Assembly (NCBI GenBank): GCA_900550185.1
Contig: URRN01000070.1
Span: forward strand, 1 to 9,729
Length of the DNA stretch: 9,729 bases
Source: an uncultured Collinsella sp.
Lineage (GTDB): Bacteria > Actinomycetota > Coriobacteriia > Coriobacteriales > Coriobacteriaceae
Direction of reading: 5' to 3'
A model generated the notes under the pieces. That model was not told where the DNA came from, did no database searches, and saw nothing but the letters and a program-made list of their open reading frames with translations. Shown in pieces: positions 5,653 to 9,729 of this stretch. The first letter of the stretch is position 1; every line of letters begins with the position of its first letter. A program made the position numbers and the translations under genes.

Positions 5653-7257
5653 ATGCCAGAGCTTTTTATTCAAAATAAGACGACAGTAATCAAGTTGATG
5701 GCGCTCTGCATTTTATCTGCCCTGGTGGAGCTGTCTGTTGTTAAAGCTGAATCGTTGATAATAGACTATGGCCTGCTTCGCTCTAATTATCGTAACGTTT
5801 TATGCATTGGGTTAGGCCTGCTAGTATTGCTCTCAGTTGAGCTGGTGACAAACCTGTTCAGATCAAAATATGCGGAGCAATTGGCTTCCGATGGCGCTAA
5901 CTGCTTCTATAGATTGCTTGCCCGCCATGCTTTAGAGCGGCCCTTAGTTTTAGCAAAAGACAGTGACTACCTGTTATCGCGCATTGAAGAGGCTGGGAAC
6001 CTACAGCCGATGATTGGAATATTTACAACTGCGTTTCTTCCGTGCCTAGTGACGGGTTTGGTATCGTTTGTGGCACTATCTAATATCTCTTTGTTGCTTT
6101 TGATTCCTGTTTGTCTTTCGGCATTGTTTATTTCGCTTCTATATCCGTTCGCTCTTAGTAAGTTATCGACTAAGAGCGAAAAGGCATTGGAGGCCCAGGC
6201 GAGGGGTTCTGCTTATTTAGCCCAACTAATAAATTGTCGACTTTACATTCGTATTTCTCGTTCAATTAACTTGGAATTACTTCGCTATAAAAAGATGCTT
6301 AAAGCCTGCAGGAACTCTCGAGTTGAGGAGAGTGTCTTTGCGAGATTGGCAACTGAAATAGTTGACGCTGGCAACATCATTACTGGTTTGCTTTCAGTTC
6401 TGCTGCTTATTTTCCTTGTGTCAAAGCGCGGACTGACGGTCGGGATTGCGGTGCAGGGCTATCAACTTGTGCTTCTATGCTATTCTCCTTTTCCTCTTGT
6501 TCTGAATTGTTGGGCTCAGCTTCAGCCGTCGTTTAGATCGTTGCACCGTGTCTTGGAATTACGTCGTCTTTTGGAAGCTGAAAAACCTAATTTGATATGC
6601 TTCGATCACGCTGATCGAATTAGTTGGAAAGGAATCAGTCTCTCGTTTTCGTCGAACGAAACTAATGAGAGGATAACAATTCCAGATTGCACGATACAGG
6701 CACCTTGTCTGGTTTTAGTAAGCGGCCCTAATGCATGCGGTAAATCTTCATTTCTGGAAGTATTGAACGGATTATTGTCGCCAGTTGCTGGCAGACTGTG
6801 TGTTAATGAGTCTACTGTCATTTTCGATGGTTCGACTTTAATCCAGCTCCCCTGCGCAACTATGCCGCAAAGACATTTGATAATGGGGGGAACTTTCAGG
6901 AAGGCTCTTTACTATGGTCTTGTAGATATTGACTCTGAAAAACTCATCTATCTTTTGAAGGGTTTTAGCCTCGATAAATTATTTGAAGTAAATCCCATCA
7001 TTGGAGCTAGGGGACACAATTTGTCTGGCGGAGAACTAGCTTCTCTATTACTTTGTAGGGCCTTTCTGAGCAGCTATTCTATTATTATTTTGGATGAGCC
7101 TTGCAACAATTTAGATAATGCTTCGATATCCTTTTTGAAGATGGTGGTTGCGCAGGAGATGAAAGAGCGAATCGTCATCATTGCGGATCATGGACATGGT
7201 TTCGAACAATTTGCAGACTATGTAATACAGTTTCAGGAGCCAGAAAAAACTATCTAG
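5653..7257 (+). CDS. ABC exporter (membrane domain + ATPase) of the peptide cluster
   Basis: This is a 534-residue half-transporter. About five or six hydrophobic segments lie within residues 10-290 (for example 12-30, 48-66, 125-166, 240-256, 265-287). The ATPase domain follows: Walker A GPNACGKS (358-365), Q-loop glutamine 406, signature LSGGE (457-461), Walker B IIILDEP (477-483), D-loop NNLD and switch histidine 513. All ATPase elements are intact, so it should work as a homodimer. There is no N-terminal C39 peptidase domain, unlike many bacteriocin exporters, so leader removal is not built in. The gene is AT-rich and converges on the maturation operon, its stop lying 34 bases from that of the last operon gene. 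Export of the modified peptide or self-protection is the likely role, inferred from context. Confidence 0.85.
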   Translation: MPELFIQNKTTVIKLMALCILSALVELSVVKAESLIIDYGLLRSNYRNVLCIGLGLLVLLSVELVTNLFRSKYAEQLASDGANCFYRLLARHALERPLVLAKDSDYLLSRIEEAGNLQPMIGIFTTAFLPCLVTGLVSFVALSNISLLLLIPVCLSALFISLLYPFALSKLSTKSEKALEAQARGSAYLAQLINCRLYIRISRSINLELLRYKKMLKACRNSRVEESVFARLATEIVDAGNIITGLLSVLLLIFLVSKRGLTVGIAVQGYQLVLLCYSPFPLVLNCWAQLQPSFRSLHRVLELRRLLEAEKPNLICFDHADRISWKGISLSFSSNETNERITIPDCTIQAPCLVLVSGPNACGKSSFLEVLNGLLSPVAGRLCVNESTVIFDGSTLIQLPCATMPQRHLIMGGTFRKALYYGLVDIDSEKLIYLLKGFSLDKLFEVNPIIGARGHNLSGGELASLLLCRAFLSSYSIIILDEPCNNLDNASISFLKMVVAQEMKERIVIIADHGHGFEQFADYVIQFQEPEKTI

Positions 7258-7265
7258 CTCCTGAA
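7232..7265. repeat. 9-bp inverted repeat at the convergent gene ends
   Basis: TTCAGGAGC (7232-7240) and GCTCCTGAA (7257-7265) are exact complements with a 16-base loop that contains AAAAAA. The repeat straddles the exporter stop codon (7255-7257) and lies beyond the end of the opposing operon. It could act as a weak bidirectional terminator or mRNA-end stabiliser, but there is no T-tract directly after the stem on either strand. Confidence 0.4.
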
Positions 7266-7291
7266 CGTTGCTACGAACTGCTTTTTGCGAT

Positions 7292-7831
7292 TTATTCGAG
7301 ATGCTCTTCAATCCGAGCCCTCAGAAGGGCAATGGCTGTGGGTATTCCAATTGCGGCGGCTAATTCGGCTTTATCCAAAACCTGTATGCTAAAGCACGAT
7401 TGTTTATCACATTGAAGGACGATAACTGAAGATAGCTTCACTTTCCGTTGGCTGAATATGTCGTAATCTCCAAATAGGAAGTTACCTTTTATTGTGTAAT
7501 TCGGTATGTTCGTTACGCACTTCATCTCAAGTCTGTTTAGGCCATAATCGAACACCGCAACTTCCTTGTGTTCGATGATGAGCGCAACCCTGGGCATGTT
7601 ACTAAAACCACCGTCGACGACAGTAAAGAGCTTTTCATTTGCATCGTCATAAACGGTGTATTTAAGACTCAATAGCTGTCCTAGTGGACCCGTGAACCCA
7701 TGTCTTTTGATGTTGAGGTTGTCTCCCGCTGGGTTGACGAGAGCCAGAGCATGCGGATAAGGGTTACCTTCAATTGAGATTCGATATTCGTTTGTAGCCG
7801 TCTTGCTCGATTTAGGACCAGTAGCCATCAC
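7292..7831 (-). CDS. tubby/LURP-one-like small protein in the peptide cluster
   Basis: This is a 179-residue soluble protein, the last gene of the minus-strand operon. The start is either GTG at 7831 (nine bases after GAGG) or the adjacent ATG at 7828; both overlap the end of the peptide gene. The body alternates short beta-type segments: KYTVYDDANEKLFTVVDGG (57-75), RVALIIEHKEVAVFDYG (81-97), NYTIKGNFLFGDYDIFS (111-127), then CFSIQVLD and a hydrophobic final helix GIPTAIALLRARI (162-174). This order, a beta barrel around a central hydrophobic helix, recalls LURP-one/scramblase (tubby-like) proteins; the match is by eye and moderate. No catalytic motif, signal peptide or transmembrane segment is evident. 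Its role is unknown: a peptide-binding chaperone, an immunity factor or a membrane-associated partner are all possible. Confidence 0.7.
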   Translation of the reverse strand: MMATGPKSSKTATNEYRISIEGNPYPHALALVNPAGDNLNIKRHGFTGPLGQLLSLKYTVYDDANEKLFTVVDGGFSNMPRVALIIEHKEVAVFDYGLNRLEMKCVTNIPNYTIKGNFLFGDYDIFSQRKVKLSSVIVLQCDKQSCFSIQVLDKAELAAAIGIPTAIALLRARIEEHLE

Positions 7832-7991
7832 GCGTCATCGCCTCGATCGAATTGGAACCGTCTTCTGCTTCGTGCGGAGAATTACGCTGTACGTTGCAGT
7901 ACATGCAGCTGCAATAACCGCATGGGCAATTTCTAACAAAATGAATGACGCTACTTACTGCATGCATGTTAAATGGACGAATACTTCTCAT
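7812..7991 (-). CDS. Cys-rich RiPP precursor peptide (59 residues)
   Basis: This small gene overlaps both neighbours. The ATG at 7991 follows GGGAGG with a six-base spacer, the clearest ribosome site of the operon; an internal ATG at 7967 has none. The start lies within the end of the carrier-like gene (23-bp overlap), and the end overlaps the start of the next gene by 20 bp. Reading: leader MRSIRPFNMHAVSSVIHFVR, then a core NCPCGYCSCMYCN with Cys22, 24, 27, 29 and 32 in the spacing CxCxxCxCxxC, then a polar acidic tail ending TRDGYWS. Beside a SPASM maturase such a peptide is the expected substrate; modification probably involves these cysteines, for example thioethers as in sacti- or ranthipeptides, which is inference. 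CcpM-associated clostridial peptides are likewise Cys-rich. There is no double-Gly cleavage site, so the leader boundary is unclear. Confidence 0.85.
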   Translation of the reverse strand: MRSIRPFNMHAVSSVIHFVRNCPCGYCSCMYCNVQRNSPHEAEDGSNSIEAMTRDGYWS

Positions 7992-8283
7992 GATCTGCCT
8001 CCCATTGTTCGATTGTTTCTGACTGTTCTATTACCTTCTTCACCTCCTCAACACTGTTGAACCCTAGGTTTTCAATCGACGAGTACTCAACGTAAACAGA
8101 AAACCTGCTTTCAAGATAAATAAGCAGTCGAACTAAATCTGATGAGGACAAGTTGAATGGCGGGTCGGTCAATTGCTGATTTCTTAGATTTTGGTCAAAT
8201 TGAGTCAAATCCAAATCTCTAATATTGCTTATCGCTTTTTCGATTTCTGCGTAGATGGTTTCATCTTTACAATATGCTGTCAT
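7969..8283 (-). CDS. acyl-carrier-related protein of peptide maturation (TIGR04069-like)
   Basis: This 104-residue protein has an acyl-carrier-like C-terminal half: SSSDLVRLLIYLESRFSVYV (46-65) aligns by eye with the DSLDxVEL...LExxF region of carrier proteins, followed by the usual short helix and SVEEVKKVIEQ (77-87). Ser47 falls where the phosphopantetheine-bearing serine would be, but the flanking Asp and Leu of DSL are both replaced by Ser, so attachment of the cofactor is doubtful. By recall, a carrier-related family (TIGR04069) accompanies CcpM radical SAM maturases, which fits the position here. The start codon overlaps the stop of the upstream gene (ATGA), implying translational coupling. 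It may present or bind the peptide rather than carry an acyl group. Confidence 0.75.
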   Translation of the reverse strand: MTAYCKDETIYAEIEKAISNIRDLDLTQFDQNLRNQQLTDPPFNLSSSDLVRLLIYLESRFSVYVEYSSIENLGFNSVEEVKKVIEQSETIEQWEADHEKYSSI

Positions 8284-9293
8284 TTCAGCACCCCAATATC
8301 GAAATCAAACAACTCGTTCTCGATTGTTTTGCAGCATAGTAATGATTCTTCTGGATCTAAGCTGGCTGAGAAACAGGGCATTCCTCTTAGTCGAAGTTCT
8401 CTTGCTGCTTGAATAGCTTTATCGCTAGATGAATAGCTTATTTGAAATCTATGCGTCTCCAACCCTTCCGTGGCGTCAAGTACTTCGTTTGTAATTTCAA
8501 ATTGAACTTTCTCTGCTTGCGTAAGCGTTTCAATTACGGGCATGAGCCCAAGCATTATGTCGTAGTCGGCTATCGTGTATGGGATATTGATAATGGCCAA
8601 GTCAGGGCAGAAAGCTCGACATGCAGCAATCGATCCTAATCCGTAATCACCGAAAATGTAGTCGTCGTATTTCATAAGCACATTGGGCGTTTCCAATAGA
8701 GCTAGGTCGGATTTATCATTCTCAATGATGAGGTTGATTTGCTCATTCATTTTGATGACGGCGGATTGGCCACCATCAAAACTAAGGGTGTTGCAGCCCC
8801 AGATTTCATTTAAAGGATTGAAGCTCAACGCGCATAGATTGGGATGGTGCTTTCTCATCTCGCTAACGATGCTACTAAACGTAATTGTTGAATCGGCGGG
8901 TGTATATAGATTCCCGACAACAATTTTTGGTATCAGGGCTAATTCCTGCATGTCGCTTTTGCTAGACTCGATTTGTTCAGTGGCGAGTTGGCTGACAACC
9001 TTCTTATTTACAGAATGAGCATAGGTTTCAGCGTGTTTACTAAATTCTATGAGTCCTGCGGCGCTTTCTTTCGTCGATAAAACGACAACCAGGTCTGATT
9101 CATCGATTGTCGTTACATAGTCAATTCGATTTCTTATGCCAATTTCTTTGCAATTAACAAGGTTGGCAACATCTAGACCGTCCGGTAGAATGCCGCATGG
9201 CGTTGATACCCGGATATTGTAGCCAATTCCTAGCAATCCAATTAGAAGAGGATAGTCAGCTCTCGTGAAAGATATAAGTCCAATTGTCTTCAT
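8280..9293 (-). CDS. peptide maturation system protein (TIGR04066-like)
   Basis: This is a 337-residue soluble protein with no signal peptide or membrane segment. It starts MKTIGLISFTRADYP and contains a mid-region PKIVVGNLYTPADSTITF (122-139), then LALLETPNVLMKYDDYIFGD (197-216) and GLGSIAACRAFCPDLAIINI (218-237). By recall this matches the protein family found with CcpM-type Cys-rich peptide maturases (TIGR04066); the biochemical role of that family is not known to me. The alternating strand-helix layout suggests an alpha/beta fold. The gene begins five bases after the maturase stop, with no clear ribosome site (the nearest AAGGA is 17 bases away), so it is probably translated by coupling. 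Its stop overlaps the carrier-like start. Confidence 0.75.
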   Translation of the reverse strand: MKTIGLISFTRADYPLLIGLLGIGYNIRVSTPCGILPDGLDVANLVNCKEIGIRNRIDYVTTIDESDLVVVLSTKESAAGLIEFSKHAETYAHSVNKKVVSQLATEQIESSKSDMQELALIPKIVVGNLYTPADSTITFSSIVSEMRKHHPNLCALSFNPLNEIWGCNTLSFDGGQSAVIKMNEQINLIIENDKSDLALLETPNVLMKYDDYIFGDYGLGSIAACRAFCPDLAIINIPYTIADYDIMLGLMPVIETLTQAEKVQFEITNEVLDATEGLETHRFQISYSSSDKAIQAARELRLRGMPCFSASLDPEESLLCCKTIENELFDFDIGVLK

Positions 9294-9298
9294 GATTT

Positions 9299-9729
9299 TT
9301 ATCGCTTGTTCCTTTTAAGAGCCGTTGTAATGGACACTTCGTGTCTATGAAGCTCAAAACGAAGTATTTTCTGATTAAGTCGATCAAAGGCAATTCGTTT
9401 TGAGTTGTCGCATGCTGTTTGCTTGTAATCAGGGCTAATTACTCCTTTGCAATCTGCGCTTTTAATGCATTGAGTGCACAGCTGAAATGCCCAACATTTT
9501 TTACATGAATCGCTGGTCAGCTTTGAAACATTGATCATCTTTTCAATTTGATCTAAATCAAATCCTGAATCCAATGTACCGATATACATGTCCTTGGTTG
9601 TTTCGCTGACCCTTTCGCAAGGAAGAAGCGCTCCTGCTGTTGTCACAAATAGACGCGTAACTCCTGGCTCGCATGGACCACCGGGTATAGCTTTTGGTGG
9701 GATGTTCGAAGGTGCAAATCGCTTTATGT
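9299..9729 (-). CDS. radical SAM/SPASM peptide maturase, C-terminal part (CcpM-like)
   Basis: The frame is open to the window edge, so only the last 142 residues are seen. They form a SPASM-type auxiliary iron-sulfur domain: CEPGVTRLFVTTAGALLPCE (Cys19 and Cys37) fits the usual C-x(n)-G-x(4)-C entry, and CKKCWAFQLCTQC (Cys75, 78, 84, 87) with Cys93 and Cys106 complete an eight-cysteine set able to hold extra 4Fe-4S clusters. SPASM domains follow a radical SAM core that cleaves S-adenosylmethionine to modify a ribosomal peptide; that core and its CxxxCxxC motif lie beyond the window. The company of TIGR04066- and TIGR04069-like proteins and a Cys-rich peptide supports the CcpM group. The protein ends in a basic tail (ALKRNKR). 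The operon promoter must lie outside. Confidence 0.85.
   Translation of the reverse strand, partial: IKRFAPSNIPPKAIPGGPCEPGVTRLFVTTAGALLPCERVSETTKDMYIGTLDSGFDLDQIEKMINVSKLTSDSCKKCWAFQLCTQCIKSADCKGVISPDYKQTACDNSKRIAFDRLNQKILRFELHRHEVSITTALKRNKR

Noticed and set aside
7812..7967. Alternative shorter peptide start at the ATG of 7967
   Set aside because: It is in frame but lacks a ribosome site; the ATG at 7991 has GGGAGG at ideal spacing.
7803..8060. 85-codon plus-strand frame across the peptide gene
   Set aside because: It is antisense to the Cys-rich peptide gene, which has the better ribosome site, fits the operon and has a meaningful Cys pattern.
8683..9018. 111-codon plus-strand frame
   Set aside because: It is antisense to the TIGR04066-like gene and has no ribosome site or domain.

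Overview
The window looks like a piece of chromosome from a high-GC Gram-positive gut actinobacterium of the Coriobacteriia type (Collinsella/Olsenella-like). This is an inference from GC-rich codon use in the first 5.4 kb, strong GGAGG ribosome sites, the gene repertoire and short palindromic intergenic repeats. No marker gene is present that would fix the species. The last ~4.1 kb (about 5,530 to the end) is visibly AT-richer, with different codon use, and reads as a horizontally acquired island.

Region 1 (1-5,527), host-like DNA. The 3' part of an ABC transporter gene fuses a permease end to a compact ATPase domain. It is followed by a regulatory-looking spacer with three tandem 10-bp repeats and a nested hairpin, then a small RelB/DinJ-type antitoxin with no toxin beside it. 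The antitoxin's last codons lie inside a palindromic repeat. Next come a CPBP intramembrane protease, a convergent YgiQ-family radical SAM protein on the minus strand whose stop overlaps that of the protease gene, and a divergent YoaK/DUF1275 membrane protein. A palindrome and a good intrinsic terminator close this region.

Region 2 (5,528-9,729), a peptide natural-product (RiPP) cluster. A plus-strand ABC exporter faces a tightly packed minus-strand operon. In transcription order the operon holds: the C-terminal SPASM end of a radical SAM peptide maturase (cut by the window edge), a maturation protein of the kind that accompanies CcpM-type maturases (TIGR04066-like), an acyl-carrier-related protein (TIGR04069-like), a 59-residue Cys-rich peptide, and a small protein resembling the tubby/LURP-one fold. 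The 59-residue gene (7,812-7,991) overlaps both neighbours, carries the ribosome site GGGAGG six bases before its ATG, and has the core pattern CxCxxCxCxxC. It is the best candidate for the substrate of the whole system.

Proposed working model (inference): the maturase crosslinks or otherwise modifies the Cys cluster of the peptide, aided by the TIGR04066-like and carrier-related proteins, and the ABC protein exports the product. No dedicated leader peptidase is visible, and the tubby/LURP-like protein has no assigned role. The family names come from recall of the CcpM neighbourhood and were not checked against any database.
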